Counted from the first letter of the stretch, positions 1 to 11,656 are shown. The stretch is 64,000 bases of DNA from Anomaloglossus baeobatrachus (GCF_048569485.1 NC_134355.1:559846642-559910641); one strand, 5' to 3'. The notes: generated from the sequence alone by a model not told the origin. A program made the numbers and translations.

Positions 1-203
1 TTAGCCAATAGTGCTAAAAAATTGAGAGAAAAATTCTTTATTTGAGAGTATTTACTAATTTTGGGAGATTGTTTCAACAAATATTTCCATGCACTAATTG
101 TGGCCCAGAGTGTAGGAGTGTTCGGAGGAGGAAGGGAAGGATTAATTATGTGGGAAAGAAGGAGGGTCTTGAGAGGTCTATAGTTGTTAGCTGATAGCTC
201 TAA
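1..203 (-). CDS. LINE ORF2, C-terminal continuation
   Basis: Read on the minus strand from about 200 to 1, one frame is open throughout and gives LSANNYRPLKTLLLSHIIN followed by a Trp-containing LWATISAWKYLL stretch. This resembles the tail of L1/Tx1 ORF2 proteins after the GGMGVPDL region. It matches the expected position once the 735-bp MITE is removed, so the LINE was continuous when the MITE inserted. The frame is still open at the window edge. Confidence 0.6.
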
Positions 204-938
204 AGCTGGGTTCACACTAAGCGACAGCGACAATGACGTCGCTGTTACGTCACCATTTTCGGTGACGTAACAGCGACCTTGTAAGTCGCTGTTATGATCG
301 CTGCTTAGCTGTCAAACACAGCAGAAGCAGCGATCATAACGTCGCTGTGCTACATGTGCAGAGAGCAGGGAGCCGCGCTTAGCGCTGGCTCCTTGCTCTC
401 CTAGGTACAGTACACATCGGGTTAATTAACCCGATGTGTGCTGCAGCTACATGTCACAGTGCAGAGAGCAGGGAGCCGCGCACACTGCTTAGCGCTGGCT
501 CCTTGCTCTCCTTGCTACAGTATACATCAGGTTAATTACCCGATGTGTACTGCAGCCACATGTGCACAGAGCAGGAGCCGGCACTGGCAGCAAGGGCGGA
601 GGCTGGTAACGAAGGTAAATATCGGGTAACCAGGGAAAGGTCTTCCCTTGGTTACCCGATGTTTACGCTGGTTACAGCTTACCGCAGCTGCCAGACGCCG
701 GCTCCTGCTCCCTGCTCGCTTCATTTCGTCGCTCTCTCGCTGTCACACACAGCGATGTGTGTCACAGCGGGAGAGTGACGACCAAAAAATGAAGCTGGAC
801 ATTCAACAACGACCGGCGACCTCACAGCAGGGGCCAGGTCGTTGCTGGATGTCACACACAGCGACGGGACGTCGCTGCAACGTCACAGAAAATGGTGACG
901 TAGCAGCGACGTCGTTGTCGCTGTGTGTGACACCAGCT
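204..938. mobile_element. Harbinger-type MITE, long-palindrome family A
   Basis: Inverted termini AGCTGGGTTCACAC / GTGTGTGACACCAGCT. The flanks are TAA and TTT, a probable TWA-type duplication that has decayed. The interior is made of nested short palindromes (CGTCGCTGTTACGTCACC, GGTAACCAAG.. and similar) and encodes nothing. It splits the LINE ORF2. Related copies in this window: 6237-6953, 14468-15121, 24011-24630 and 39672-40216. The PIF/Harbinger assignment rests on the 3-bp TTA/TAA duplications seen at several copies. Confidence 0.75.
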
Positions 939-3085
939 TTTGTCTAGCCATGGAAAGGGATGTGAATTTTTTAACCATTGTTGGCTTTGTTGAATAAGGA
1001 AAGTCATGTAATAATTGGTAAGGTCCGGCACGCCCATACCTCCTTTTTTCCTATGTTTAGTTAAGGTTAATCTAGAAATTCTGGGGCGCTTAGAATCCCA
1101 TATAAAGTCATTCATTAATTTTGTTAATTTTAAAATATGGTGCAAGGGAACATATAGAGGGATGGATCTAAATTGATAAATGATTTTGGGAAGAACCATC
1201 ATTTTAAAAATTGTTACCCTCCCCAGCCAAGACATTTCAGTTTTCGAGTAATGTAATGTATCTTTTTTAAGATTGTTAACTAAGAGATTTATATTGGTTT
1301 CCAGCATATCGTGAAGAGTTTTCGTAATAGTAATGCCTAGATAAGGAATAGAATTTGTCTCTTGTGAAAAGGAAGTAATATTTTTAATACAGCCTATCGA
1401 AACATCATCTAAGTGGAAATGTAAAAATTTGGATTTTTGGGGATTTAGTTTGTAATAAGATATATGTGAACATTTTTCTAGGGATGTAATCAATTCAGGG
1501 ACAGAAGACATGGGGTCAGAAAGGGAGAGTAAAATATCATCAGCATATAAGCCAATTTTGTGTTCTTTTGTTTTGGTGAAAATCCCTTTAATATCTACAT
1601 TCGATCTAATGTATTCAGCTAGGGGTTCTATAGAAAGATTGAAAAGGATAGGAGAAAGAGGGCAACCCTGTCTTGTACCATTAGTTATGCTGAAGGGAGA
1701 TGACAACTGATTATTCGCATATACCCTAGCAGTTGGTGCAGAGTATAATGCCATAATCATATTAATAAAACTGTCATTGAAGCCAAATTTCGACAGAGTC
1801 GCCCTCAGATATTGCCAGTTAACACGGTCAAAAGCCTTTTCAGCATCAAGTGCCAGCAATACGGATGGTATATTATTTTTACTCATCTGATGGACAAGGT
1901 TGATTGTTCTCCTCGTACCATCAGATGTTTGCCTCCCTTCAACAAAACCAAGTTGATCTACATTAATGATGTTTGGGATGATCTTTGACAACCTATTTGC
2001 TATTAATTTAGAGTATATTTTTGTGTCTGTATTGATTAGGGATATGGGTCTATAATTACCAACTAATGCACTATCTCCACCTGGCTTAGGGATTAATGAG
2101 ATTGTCGCTTGCAGCATTTTTTGAGGGATATGGCCTGATGAAGAAATTTTATTAAATGTCTTGGTCAGATGTGAGATCAAGAGGGGGCAAAATAATTTAT
2201 AATATTCGTTTGTATATCCATCTGGGCCAGGGGATTTTCCTAATTTTAACGAGTTAATAGCATTACGAACTTCTGATTTTGAATAGGGGATATTTAGGTT
2301 ATTTAGATCGTTTGATGAAATACTTGGTAAGTTCAATTTGGATAGGAATTCATTAATTAGAGTTGTGGTAGGCTGGGGAGTATGAGAATCATTTTTAAGA
2401 TTATAGAGATTTTCATAATATTTGGCAAAAGTATCAACTATTTCCTTGGGATGATAAGTCATATTACCATTGGGCATTTTAATTGACGTAATTCTTTTAC
2501 GAATTCTCAAATTCTTAACTCTTTGGGCCATTAATTTTGAGGGCTTATTAATTGAAGAATAAAATGTTCTTTTCCAGTACAAATTGAATCTATCATAGTC
2601 TTCCAACAAGATTAATCTTAATTGGGACCTGAGATCTAATAACTCTCTATGAAGATCTATTGATGGAGAGCTAAGATTCTGTTGCATGCTTTCAACATTG
2701 TTGATCTTATTTTGGAGTTGTACGATTTTTTCACTCTTGATTTTTTTGTGATGTGCTGAAATACCCATTAATTCCCCTCTCACTACCGCTTTATGGGCAT
2801 TCCATATTATTGTAGGACAAATCAAATCATCGATGTTTTCTATAAAGTAATTAGTAATTATTTTCTCTAATTGTGACTTGTAAATTGGGGAATTTATTAG
2901 TAATGGACTACATTTCCACAAGAGATATCTTTGTGCCTGCGAATTTAATACAATCTCACCCAGTACTGGTGAGTGGTCAGAAAATGTTTTCTGAGGAATG
3001 ATAACCTTTTTAAATTTAGAAATAGAGAAAGACGTTGTTAAGATTAAGTCTATTCTGGAAAAGGTATTGTAGGTATCAGAATAAA
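939..3085 (-). CDS. LINE ORF2, reverse transcriptase domain
   Basis: Continues the endonuclease frame after a one-base shift. A basic linker precedes the fingers-palm motifs, in order: KSPGPDGYTNEYYK, LIPKPGGDSALVGNYRPIS, DQLGFVEGRQTSDGTRR, LLALDAEKAFDRVNW (motif A), GTRQGCPLSPILFNLSIEPL (motif B), IGLYADDILLSLS (motif C, catalytic YADD) and PYLGITI. Downstream comes the conserved RPRISRL...KGGMGVPDL region. All catalytic Asp residues are present. The LINE frame ends at PWLDKS, where a MITE enters at 938; the open frame that runs on to 852 is MITE sequence. It is nearly intact apart from that insertion and the frameshift near 3088. Confidence 0.87.
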
Positions 3086-3643
3086 AGTGAATTCCCGTGA
3101 TGAGGCGTTTAAACTTCTGAAAGTATCTAGACGTTCATTGTCTGATAACCATTTTCTAAGGGAAAAGGAGCAAACTCTGTTTTGGGCCGTAGAATCCAAT
3201 ATGCGATCTGGGACCAGATTAAAGTCCCCTAGAAAGAAAACGTCTCCAATTTTAATATTATTTAGCATGGAAATTACCCTGTTCAGGAATCCAATTTGGC
3301 CAAAATTGGGGGCATAGACGTTGACAATTGTGCATGGGTTATTATTAATTTTGCAAGCTAAAATGTGGATTCTACCTTGATCGTCATAAGCTTCGTTAAT
3401 AAGTTGAAAAGAGACAGTGTTTTTTATCAAAGTACAAACCCCAGCCTTCTTCTTCTCATTCAAGGCAAAAAAAGAATTAGGGAAATTTTTGTTTGAAAAG
3501 GTGGGATGATTCTCTCTAGCAAATTTGATTTCCTGTAAGCAAACAATGTCGGCATATGAATTTTTGATGTCTTTCCATGCCTGAAACCTTCTCCTCGGAC
3601 TATTGAGGCCTCTAACATTATAAGTAAAGATTTTTGTGGACAT
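3086..3643 (-). CDS. LINE ORF2, N-terminal endonuclease domain
   Basis: Begins MSTKIFTYNVRGLNSPRRR, the usual start of an L1-type ORF2 protein. The AP-endonuclease-like domain nicks target DNA to prime reverse transcription. Visible motifs: TYNVRGLN (Asn), CLQEIKF (catalytic Glu), VNVYAPN, and FLGDFNLVPD (Asp/Asn). The last motifs of the domain, SRIDLIL and SDHSPV (catalytic His), lie in the next frame at about 2960-3065. One missing T in a T-run near 3086-3092 therefore breaks an otherwise continuous protein. The start ATG at 3641-3643 was chosen because homologous proteins begin just before TYNVRGLN. Confidence 0.85.
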
Positions 3644-4489
3644 AAGCGTGTAATAAGGAAACTTTTCGACTTATAGTATTAAATAAAAAACCAAGACAAC
3701 AATTAGACTTTCCTAACAATTAAAATATAAAAGGATTAAATATAAACCCGGTATGTAACTTGGATATGTCTCCTTTCCTTCAGAGACAATTTAAATATTT
3801 CTATAAATAATACACAGCCATTAATGTCTAGCAGTTATACAGAGCTCATAAACATACTGAACCACCTGACAGCACACCAAGTAATCCTCTAATAATTCAA
3901 AGAGAAGGAGCCAGCACAATTTCTATACTGTATTGATAAATGGAGATTTTTAGCAAAACATTGCAATATTTTGAGCCACCCCGCCAACGTCACGGCAAAT
4001 CCCATGGGGCAGTCCTACACTAAATGTTATATTTTATTTGGGTTGCCATGTGGCCTCACACCTTAGATGCAGAACTGCTTGGGGCAGCACTTACCTGGTG
4101 CTTTTCATTCCTGTACCTGTGACTGAATCACAGCTGTGGGCAGGACAGGCCCAGGCAAGTGCTGCTATTTAGTGTAGGACTGCCCCATGGGATTTGCCGT
4201 GACGTTTGCGGGGTGGCTCAAAATATTGCAATGTCTTGCTAAAAATCTCCATTTATCAATACAGTATAGAAATCGTGCTGGCTCCTTCTCTTTGAATGTT
4301 TTCTTGGTAGGTGGTTAGCCTCCACCAGGCAGTGCACCCTATTTTGGTTGTTCTATCTGTAAACTGGTTTAGCCATTGGTGACTGTTCACACACAGCCAC
4401 CGATCCTGTCCACAGGCTTTTTAATCTTAGCAGCACTTGCCTGGGCCTGTCCCGCCCACAGCTGTGATTCAGTCACAGGTATGAAACCA

Positions 4490-5955
4490 GAAGAAAAGAG
4501 TCTTTAAACTTGCCAAATGACAAATATACCTAAACAAGCCATAATTATGAATGTACAAAACATTTTATTTTTATAATGCTGCAGGGATATCGAATTAAAG
4601 GCAATGCATAACATAGGACCAAGGGAATTAGTGCTAGAGGGGAAAACCCCACGTGTCCCAGGCACTTATTCAAGGAGAGCAAGTCTCCACTGAGTTACGG
4701 CAGACTTATCAGGGTTAGAATAACCCACAGGTAGGAAAAAGCTCAAAGGTATAGACATGGCCAAAGAGGCCAAAGTAGTGAAAGGTATAGCCAAAAAGGC
4801 AGAGCACCTACCAGGAAGATGAGTCGCCGAGGGCCGGGATAGCACGTGGGGACCGGCGTCCCAACACGTGTTTCGCTCTGTGTGCTTTGTCGGGGGGCAG
4901 ATAAAATAGTGAAGAGTGTGGATCTTATAAAGGGGGTCCAATCCCAATGAAAAACGCCCCTTCATTAATGCGTCCAGGTGGGTAGAGTGCAGGACCGGAC
5001 CGCAGTGGAGCCTCAGCAGCGGAAGCCGGGGGGAAGAAAACTTCCTGTGACGTCACAACACTTCTGGTATTCCGCTGCTAAGGACGCTTGCCGCGGCCGC
5101 ACCAAGGAGGCAGGAACCTCCCACTAGCACGTCACAGAGCGAGCCCGCCCAGGTAAGAGACAGGAAACCCGTCCATTAGTAAACTGGGCGGCAATGCCCA
5201 CACTTGTAGCAAGAACGGAGGCTATATTACAGGGACGTGCCGCAAATACCCATGGACAAACAGTGAAGATGTTTACAAACGGGACATAAGGAGAAGAGGG
5301 AAGAAGGTATAATAAAGAGAAAGGAGAAAATATCGGCAGATTTGGAGGCACATATTCAGAATAAAAATATGCATATAGTATATAACATACACATATGTAC
5401 ATAAATACAGGTCCATCAATTACATAGTTATAGCAAAAATGCATATGATTAATAGGTCCGACATCAAAAACTCCATATCCCAAGTGGCTTGTGAAAAGAG
5501 AAGTGGCCATCTTCCATAATGTATGTCCCAGTAATGTGAGGGCTAAAGCATGATAGGGGTAGGACCCAAAATAAACTAGAAAGAACAAAAAAACACTGTT
5601 AAAATTGAGAACCAGAAACCACTCAATAGAGACAAAAACAGCCTACTGAAAAATAATAAATAGTCAAAACTAATAAAACGAACTGCCGGATGGACAGCAG
5701 GCACTTCATGTTAAAAAACAGAAGCAACTCGTTTAAGCTCGAAAAAACGGGCAGCCAAAGGACAAGGAATTGTCATGGCCACAACCAGCCTAAGCAACCA
5801 CAAGGACTACAAAAATGGAGCAAAAGTAAGTCGTTCATTAAGTCCCCGTGGGGACATAGTACCGAGGGTGAAAATCCACCGGCACTCGACCTGTGCCAGG
5901 CGTTTTTTCAGATCCCCCCCACGGATACCAAGATGCACTCGGTCGATCCCACGGA
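4490..5955 (-). mobile_element. Penelope-like element, 5'-truncated, minus strand
   Basis: Lies between the arms of the long-TIR element. On the minus strand it begins inside a C-terminal GIY-YIG-type coding segment (5807-5960), followed by a long noncoding region. That region contains a motif of the type known from amphibian Penelope-like elements (CCGACAAAGC..GAGCGAAACACG, 4861-4899). The left boundary is approximate. 5' truncation is usual for this class. Confidence 0.6.
4861..4899 (-). ncRNA. Degenerate hammerhead-like motif of a Penelope-like element
   Basis: On the minus strand the order is CCCCGACAAAGC, a short stem-loop, then GCGAAACACGTGTTGG. Penelope-like elements are known to carry hammerhead ribozymes with a CUGAUGA box, stem II and a GAAA box. 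Here the GAAA box is intact but the first box has drifted (CCGACAA), so self-cleavage is unlikely. Equivalent motifs occur at 21773-21815, 42664-42700 and 63620-63670. Confidence 0.4.
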
Positions 5956-5960
5956 TCATA
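5807..5960 (-). pseudogene. Penelope-like protein, C-terminal endonuclease remnant
   Basis: Minus-strand reading gives IRGIDRVHLGIRGGD, then RGGDLKKRLAQVECRWIF, then TMSPRGLNERL before a stop at 5807-5809. The pattern RGGD..KRL...E..WI..L.T..P.GLNE is characteristic of the extreme C-terminus of Penelope-like reverse transcriptase/GIY-YIG endonuclease proteins. Only about the last 50 residues remain. The open frame continues rightward past 5960, but that part is arm sequence of the surrounding element and not protein. Confidence 0.7.
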
Positions 5961-6236
5961 GGTACAGGAATGAAAGCACCAGGTAAGTGCTGCCCCAAGC
6001 AGTTCTGCATCTAAGGTGTGAGGCCACATGGCACCCCAAATAAAATATAATATTTAGTGTAGGACTGCCCCATGGGATTTGCCGTGACGTTGGCGGGGTG
6101 GCTCAAAATATTGCAATGTTTTGCTAAAAATCTCCATTTATCAATACAGTATAGAAATCGTGCTGGCTCCTTCTCTTTGAATCCTCTAATGATAATTACT
6201 GCAGATTAAACAGTGATTTTATCAAAACTACACTAA

Positions 6237-6953
6237 AGGTGGTGTCACACCTAGCGACGCAGCAGCGATCACGACCAGCGATCTGACCTTATCAGGATCG
6301 CTGCTGCGTCGTTACATGGTCGCTGGTAAGCTGTCAAACAGGCAGATCTCACCAGCGACCAGTGACCAGCCCCCAGCTAGCAGCGACGCATGGAAGCGTA
6401 ACTAAGGTAAATATCGGGTAACCAAGGAAAGCACTTCTCTTGGTTACCCGATATTTACCTTAGTTACTAGCGTCCGCCGCTCTCACGCTGCCAGTGCCGG
6501 CTCCCTGTTCCCTGCACTCCTAGCCAGAGTACACATTGGGTTAATCACCTGATGTGTACTCCAGCTACGTATGCAGGGAGCCGGCACTGGCAGCGTGAGA
6601 GTGGCGGACGCTAGTAACTAAGGTAAATATCGGGTAACCAAGGAAAGGGCTTCTTGGTTACTCGATGTTTACCGTGGTTACAGCTTACCGCAGGCTGCCA
6701 GACGCCGGCTCCCTGCTCCCTTCAGTTCGTCGCTCTCTCGCTGTCACACACAGCGATGTGTGCTTCACAGCGGGAGAGCAACGTTCAAAAAATGAAGCAG
6801 GACATTCAGCAACGACCGGTGACCTCACAGCAGGGGCCAGGTCGTTGCTGGATGTCACACACAGCGACAGCGACGGGACGTCGCTGCTACGTCACAGAAA
6901 ATGGTGACTTAGCAGCGACGTCGTTGTCGTCGTCGCTATGTGTGACACCACTT
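6237..6953. mobile_element. Harbinger-type MITE, family A
   Basis: TAA occurs at 6234-6236 and 6954-6956. The termini are AGGTGGTGTCACAC and GTGTGACACCACTT. The interior is built of GC-rich palindromes, with GGTAACCAAGG-type hairpins flanking CGATGTGTAC-type pieces. The perfect 3-bp TAA duplication is among the clearest in the window and supports the PIF/Harbinger assignment of this family. Confidence 0.8.
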
Positions 6954-6966
6954 TAAGCAGCCCAGG

Positions 6967-7125
6967 AAGGGTCCCGTTACACGTAGCGACGCACCAGCGA
7001 TCCAACCAGCGATCCGACCTGGCAGGGATCGCTGGCATGTCGCGACATGGTTGCTGATGAGCTGTCAATCAGGCAGATCTCCACAGCGATCAGAGATCAG
7101 TCACCAGCGACCCGTGTAACGACGG
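6967..7125. mobile_element. Truncated family A MITE
   Basis: Starts GGTCCCGTTACACGTAGCG and continues with the same internal blocks as the left end of 24011-24630 (ATCGCTGG.., GGCAGATCTCCACAGCGATC), then stops near CGTGTAACGACGGCTCCCTG. The right terminus is missing. Confidence 0.65.
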
Positions 7126-7956
7126 CTCCCTGCTGGCTACCGGAGGAATCTCCTGTAATGCCAGGCCTGGATTCAGTTACCTGCATTGTACTCCAGAGCT
7201 CTCAGCTGCAGCCTGGTCTGATCTCAGAGTTTGCAGGATTCCACGCCGAGCGATTGATTCCCCGGCGATTGCGGTTCAGTTTATAACAGCTGAGCTGATG
7301 AGTTGCTATGGACAACTAGACCCTTATCAAGCGTAACCAATAATCTTCTATTCACTGTATGATGCTGAGCACATCCTGCTATCCAAAGCCGAGCTGGCGC
7401 ATTTGCAGTGCTATGTTCATATCAACATAGCACTGTGCAAGTACCGGCTGTCACCTCCACCCGCCCACACTAGCGTTATGGTGAGGAAGGGGAGAGGCGA
7501 GACCCTGCACACCCACAACACACATGTCACGATGAGAGAGGTCAGCAGCGTGCGGACATCACGTGACCTGAATATGGCAGTGTATGTATGGAAGCTGCTA
7601 AGCGATGCACTCTTGTGCACAGCAAGGGCTGTGCGAGCCAGGGTTGCGGAACGCAGGGGTTTGGGTTCTGTAGCAAGGAACGCGGGTTCTCCATGCAAGC
7701 TGCATAGTGCTGTGTATTTATAGAGACCGGCAGTGGTATTTCAGCAAGACGCCTGTGCAGCAGGAGGTGGAGATTCTGCTGAAGCAGGTACAGCGGTACG
7801 GGCAGTGGCCAAGGTCACTGACATCACTGTGCCGACTACACGGGTGAGCGCTACTGCTCTTTATCTGCCAATACACACACGCACTCAGACAGTTCACTGA
7901 TGTCACCTGCACTGACCACAACACACTGCTGCTCACTTATCTGCCAATACATACTG
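7126..7956. other. Unassigned sequence with one short perfect palindrome
   Basis: No convincing gene or element boundary. A 12-bp arm inverted repeat, CAGTGCTATGTT / AACATAGCACTG, lies at about 7407-7434. Open frames here (for example 7403-7723) have no recognisable domain and biased composition. Moderate CpG content. Confidence 0.4.
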
Positions 7957-7960
7957 TATA

Positions 7961-9083
7961 TGTGATGCCCTGGCCTATCAGGTCGTCACAGGGTATTGTG
8001 CAATCTGCCCTTCTGTGCAATATCCATCTCCTCCTTGGTTATGGGGCCCTGACCTTTGGTGTTGCCAAGAACAAGCTAATCAAAATCCTAGAAACACTCT
8101 GAACCACACCCACCAAGCACACCAGTGGCTAGCCTGAGGGGAATAGAGTTGCCCACTTGTGGGGTTGGTTAAGGGAAGGTCAGGAGTGTCAGGAGACAGA
8201 CAGTTGTGAAGTGACTCTCGAGAGGAGAGGTCAGGAGCTGGGCTCCTTGAGACTACTAGGTGGCAGACGTTGGTCTGGGCCTGGTAGGAGCTGGACCACG
8301 GTCACAGGGGATTGTGACAAGGGGCACGGACTGTCGATGAGGACAGCCGGTGGCCTTGTGCCATAACCGGACAGGGGCCAGGGCACGACTGGGTACGTGG
8401 ACCCTTGGTCAGGGAGTAGATTCAGGCGTCCTGACAATTTACCTTCAAGATCCGTTCTCCAACCGCTCCAAAATTGGGGTACTAGCGCAACGAAGGGGAT
8501 AGGACTTTCCCATTACATAGTCCAGAAAATCGCAAGTGTGAACCCTGAACTGAGAGCAAGCTCACTCAGTTTGCCACACAGGTGAGCGGGACCCGATTAG
8601 TTTTATGCTAAAGGGACCAGTTAGAAGAAAAGGTGCCAAGGAAAAGGTCACAGACTAACAGGCAACACCAACGGGCACGGGATCCAGGTGTGCTCCCTCT
8701 AAGCGGCAGCGGTGTCAAGAACTTTGGTTTACCACAGTAGTCGGTGTCAGCCTTATTGGACTGAGTGAGTACACAGCGACCCTTACTGTCCCAACAGCAC
8801 CTCCCTGTCACCATCACCGAGTCCCGGGGCATTCCCCCTACCCGTGGAGGGGTTAAACACCTGGCTGTCCACACCATCGCCACCGGGTACTCCCAATCGC
8901 AGCGGTGGTACTCCATTTTACCACGCACCCCGGGTGGCGTCACAAACTTTCCACAACATCCCCTGTAAATACTCCCCTTTTATTCCGAGTGGCCGCATGA
9001 CCCCGACCCTTGGGTTCGGAGACCCCTCGAGCCACCGCGGATTCGGATCCGAGCAGCCTGGCTCCTGACACTGGGGCACCACA
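7961..9083 (+). mobile_element. Solo LTR, Ty3/Gypsy-related
   Basis: Starts TGTGATGCCCTGG and ends GGGGCACCACA, 1123 bp. Its right half shares blocks with the Gypsy LTRs at 25154 and 35508 (GGTGGCGTCACA, a CCCCTTTTA-type block, GGATCCGAGCAGC). No internal region is attached. It sits directly against the left end of the Tc1 at 9090. A clean target duplication is not visible (TATA against TTTA). Confidence 0.7.
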
Positions 9084-9309
9084 TTTATACAGTGGGGAAA
9101 ATAATTATTTGATAACATGTCAGTTTTGCAAGTTCTCCCACCTACAAAGTATGGAGAGGTTTGTAATTTTTATCGTAGGAACACTTCAACTGTGACAGAC
9201 AGACAGAGTAAAAGAAAAAAACAAACATGACCAAGTTTGCACACACTGCAGGTGGAATTTTGGCCCAATACTACATACAGATCTTCACCAGATTTTTTCA
9301 GGTTTCGGA

Positions 9310-10830
9310 GCTTTCACTGGGCAACATAGCGTTTCACCTACCTCCAAAAAATGTCTATTAGGTTCAGGTCTGGAGACTGGCTAAGTCATTCCAGGACCTT
9401 GAAATGCTTCTTATGGAGCCACTCCTTAGTTACCCTGCCTGTGTGTTTCGGGTCATTGTCATGCTGGAAGACCCAGCCACAATCCATCTTCAATACTCTT
9501 ACTGAGAGGAGGTTGTTGGCTAAAACCTCATGATGCATGACCCCATCCATCCTCCCTTTAATACGGAACAGTTGTCCTGTCCACCTTGCAGAAAAGCACC
9601 CAGAAAGGATGATGTTTCCACCCCCGTGGTTCATGATTGGGGTGATATTTTTGGGGTTGTGCTCAACCTTCTTCCTCCAAATATGGTGAATGGAACTGAT
9701 ACATAAAAGCTCTATTTTGGTCTCATCTAACCACATTACCTTCTCACATACCTCCTCTGTATAATCCAGATGGTGAATTTCAAACGGATCTGGACATGTG
9801 CTGGCATTATGTAATGCCTGCCTGGATCAACAGACTCAGGTGGGATGTAATGGACAGACTAGAAGGAAGCCACCCACCAAGCAGGACCCCCAGAACCCTG
9901 AAACCCTTTAACCCCTATACAGGGATTTGGAATCACACAGGGACCTGGAGATCACTACCTGTGGAAGGCTGCAGTCTGATGAGAGAAGTCGTCAGGCAGG
10001 GTCAAACCAGGAATAGCAGAACAAGGGCAGAATCGTCAGACAAGGACGTAATCAGAGAACGTAGCAGAGGTCAAATCCGGATCGGGCAGCGAGGTACAAA
10101 AACAGCAAGCAGAAGGGTAGTCAGTAAACACGCAGACGTCAGCACACAGGAATCACAAAACAGAATAGGGGGGACCAGGAGCCAGGAAATCAGAACTATC
10201 TCTGGCAGAGGTCAGCAGACAGGAGGGGAACTAAGAAGGGTGTGGTGTCTTCCCATTGGCTGTAGCTGAACGCTGGCAACTTCAGCTGGAAGACACACGC
10301 CACACACAGTCAGCCAGTGGTACTGCAGATCCCAAGATAACCCAGCCCAGTGGATGATCGGAGCCTGCGCCCACAGGTGCCGCTGGCATAGACTCCTCTC
10401 CCATCACCAGCACCATCCATGGCAGGAACACAGCGTCGCCTGGCGATCGGAGCAGAAGTCGCTGGAGCAGACTCCGGTGGCCATGTAACACATGAGCAGG
10501 GAGACCTTGCATGCCCTGCAGGATTTTACTCCCTGACGGTGTAGTGTGTTACTAACGATAATCTTTGATTATGTGGTCGCCGCTCTTTTCAGATCATTGA
10601 TCATGTCCTTCCATGAAATTCTGGGCTTATTCCTGACCTTTCTCGGAATCATAATTACCCCACGAGGCAAAATCTTGCATGGAGCTCCAGACCGAGCAAG
10701 ATTGAAAGTCATGTTGTGTTTCTTCCCTTTTCTAATAATTGCGCTAACAGTTGTTGCCTTCTCACAAAGCTGCCTATTATCCTGTAGCCCAGTCCAGCCT
10801 TGTGGAGGTCTAAAATACTTTTTTCATACA
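9310..10830 (-). pseudogene. Tc1-type transposase remnant
   Basis: The N-terminal part (about 10540-10830, minus) reads with [17 protein letters not shown] and [16 protein letters not shown], matching the Tc1 paired/HTH region. The catalytic part (9386-9736) reads [24 protein letters not shown] and [13 protein letters not shown], then VLE followed by a TGA where Trp is expected. The frame beyond the stop continues LSQSPDLNLIDIFWR, where the family has NPIEHLWR. The third acidic residue is therefore Asp rather than Glu. It is interrupted by the LTR and not functional. Confidence 0.8.
9810..10490. mobile_element. Probable solo LTR inside the Tc1
   Basis: A 681-bp block starting TGTAATGCCTGCC and ending CCATGTAACA, flanked by CATTA (9805-9809) and CATGA (10491-10495), an imperfect 5-bp duplication. 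The Tc1 sequence is continuous across the site (GGACATGTGCTGG ... GAGCAGGGAGACC). The TG...CA ends suggest an LTR, but no internal genes or partner LTR are present, so the class is inferred. Confidence 0.5.
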
Positions 10831-10979
10831 ATAAAATGCAAATTAATTATTTGAAAATCACACAATGTGATTTTCTGGACTTTTTGTGGGAGATTCTGTC
10901 AATCACAGTTGAAGTGTACCTATGATAAAAATTAGACCTCTCCATTCTTTGTAGGTGGGAAAACTTGCAAAATCAGCAG

Positions 10980-11656
10980 TGGAGGAGGATGCCTTAAATA
11001 CCTAGTGCTTCTCAGCCATAGGCCCTTTAAGGGCAGGAATGACCGCGCTTCCCAATCGCGCTCCTGGGAAACCTGTGTGGTCCCGACCATTGAGGATACC
11101 TGGACCTTTTCTTCCTTTTTCCCCTGGGCCTCCTGATGATCCGTTGTGGGAGGGGAAACGCTTGAGGCCGTGCATACTTGCTTCGACAATTAAGTGAAGT
11201 GACTTTTATAGCAGTATGTATTTACTATCATTATTCACAATTTGCTAAATCCTGCTTTTGATTTGGGGACTTCAGCATGTGTTGTTCCCCTTTTTCTATA
11301 TCTTTGGTCTGTTCAGTCACATTAGTCCACAGGGGCTTTGTGTATAGGGTAGTGCACTGGTTTGTTTATTATAACATTGACCTTTGTCCTTTTTAGGGCA
11401 CTTGATTGGAGAGAATTGTTTGTTTTGGTTTTTTTTCTCCTCCTCCTTTGTACCCACTGTGGATTTCAGGTTTCAGTGCACTATATTATACCTTATCTAG
11501 GGCTACACCAGGGCACAGTAGGGTGAGTCGACGAGGAACGGGGGTGCCAGGCTAAGTTAGGGTGTCATACACTCCGTTGAAAGGTAGGAGCGAGCCCTAG
11601 GGTATCAATAGGGCTATTTTTATTCACAGCCCCAATCAAGGGTCTGTGTTTGCATA
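10980..11656. other. Unassigned sequence on the left of the Helitron
   Basis: No domain or terminal repeat recognised. It includes T-rich stretches near 11420-11450. The sequence at 11640-11656 and that at 14179 onward are the two sides of the Helitron insertion point, so they were once joined. Confidence 0.4.

Larger units (their letters stand above)
1..3893 (-). mobile_element. L1/Tx1-group LINE, 3' end beyond the window, interrupted by a MITE
   Basis: Minus-strand non-LTR retrotransposon. From right to left it shows a short noncoding stretch (about 3644-3893), an apurinic-type endonuclease domain, a reverse transcriptase domain with a YADD box, and a C-terminal region that resumes at 1-203 beyond a MITE at 204-938. 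No ORF1 is visible; the upstream part is cut by the element at 3894-6182, and 6191-6236 may be LINE sequence on its far side. The motifs (DAEKAFDRVNW, KSPGPDGYTNEYYK, GTRQGCPLSP) fit the L1/Tx1 group. The 3' end and any tail lie outside the window. Confidence 0.88.
3894..6182. mobile_element. Long-TIR element with 8-bp target duplication (hAT-like, non-autonomous)
   Basis: The direct repeat CCTCTAAT occurs at 3886-3893 and 6183-6190. Between the copies, inverted arms of about 230 bp begin AATTCAAAGAGAAGGAGCC on the left and end CTCCTTCTCTTTGAAT on the right. A third, inverted copy of the arm lies at about 4159-4300, and a short inverted piece of the arm's inner end (CAGCTGTGATTCAGTCACAG) at 4430-4482. 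The element is therefore a composite, perhaps one copy nested in another. An 8-bp duplication fits hAT or P superfamilies. No transposase is visible. Confidence 0.6.
9090..10979 (-). mobile_element. Tc1/mariner element, decayed, transposase on minus strand
   Basis: The left end is TA followed by CAGTGGGGAAAATAATT. Inner inverted blocks match at both ends: TTTGCAAGTTCTCCCACC near 9124 and its complement near 10955, and the TTCAACTGTGA block. The outermost part of the right end is missing. A probable solo LTR (9810-10490) interrupts the element. Confidence 0.82.
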
